5,541 bases of DNA. Origin: an uncultured Saprospiraceae bacterium (GTDB lineage: Bacteria; Bacteroidota; Bacteroidia; Chitinophagales; Saprospiraceae). The stretch lies in NCBI GenBank assembly GCA_937942465.1, contig CALDEO010000155.1, positions 1-5,541 on the forward strand, read 5' to 3'. The position numbers and the translations under genes were made by a program. Shown piece after piece: positions 5,499-5,541 of the stretch; the first letter of the stretch is position 1; each line of letters begins with the position of its first letter. The notes under the pieces were generated by a model. The model had not been told where the DNA came from. It saw nothing but the letters and a program-made list of their open reading frames with translations, and made no database searches.

Positions 5499-5541
5499 CA
5501 CCAAATGGTATATTTTAGCTGATTTTATGCTTTCGCAAATG

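Noticed and set aside
5527..5541. Possible start of a divergent plus-strand gene (ATG at 5527, reading MLSQM)
   Set aside because: Only five codons are visible, with no ribosome site, so a gene cannot be supported.

Overview
This AT-rich window most likely comes from a member of the Bacteroidota. The argument rests on a compact operon of three SurA/PpiC-type periplasmic folding factors in an order I associate with that phylum, start codons with little or no Shine-Dalgarno sequence, and a transposase-like protein of a type common there. I cannot name a genus.

Positions 1-1130 are accessory in character. A single minus-strand gene (275-940) encodes a Y1/HUH tyrosine transposase of the REP-associated (RAYT) kind. 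It sits between two same-orientation copies (200-250 and 1063-1114) of a palindromic element of about 51 bp. The core of copy 1 is a perfect 15-bp stem with a CAA loop. Gene plus paired palindromes looks like a REPtron, or a minimal IS200-like unit of about 0.9 kb, and is the most distinctive thing in the window. To its left, 1-199 contains no gene I can assign. It holds a small hairpin and a seven-codon tail at the edge that resembles the last strand of an outer-membrane beta-barrel.

Positions 1131-5541 hold the housekeeping part, all on the minus strand. A 654-aa secreted protein with two intact parvulin domains (5398-3434) comes first. It is followed after 9 nt by a 284-aa lipoprotein related to the SurA/PpiC chaperones but without a recognisable rotamase signature (3424-2570). 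That gene overlaps by ATGA a 456-aa SurA-like protein (2573-1203). A strong stem-loop with a T-tract (1174-1131) ends the operon. The 143 bp upstream of the first gene contain a 12-bp perfect palindrome inside a larger inverted repeat, which is a candidate operator.

The three proteins probably act together in the periplasm and at the outer membrane as chaperones and prolyl isomerases for outer-membrane and secreted proteins. The catalytic signature residues are unevenly distributed. The large protein keeps both signature histidines in both domains. Each rotamase domain of the SurA-like protein has lost a different one. The lipoprotein lacks the signature altogether. I see no rRNA, tRNA, CRISPR array or defence gene cluster.
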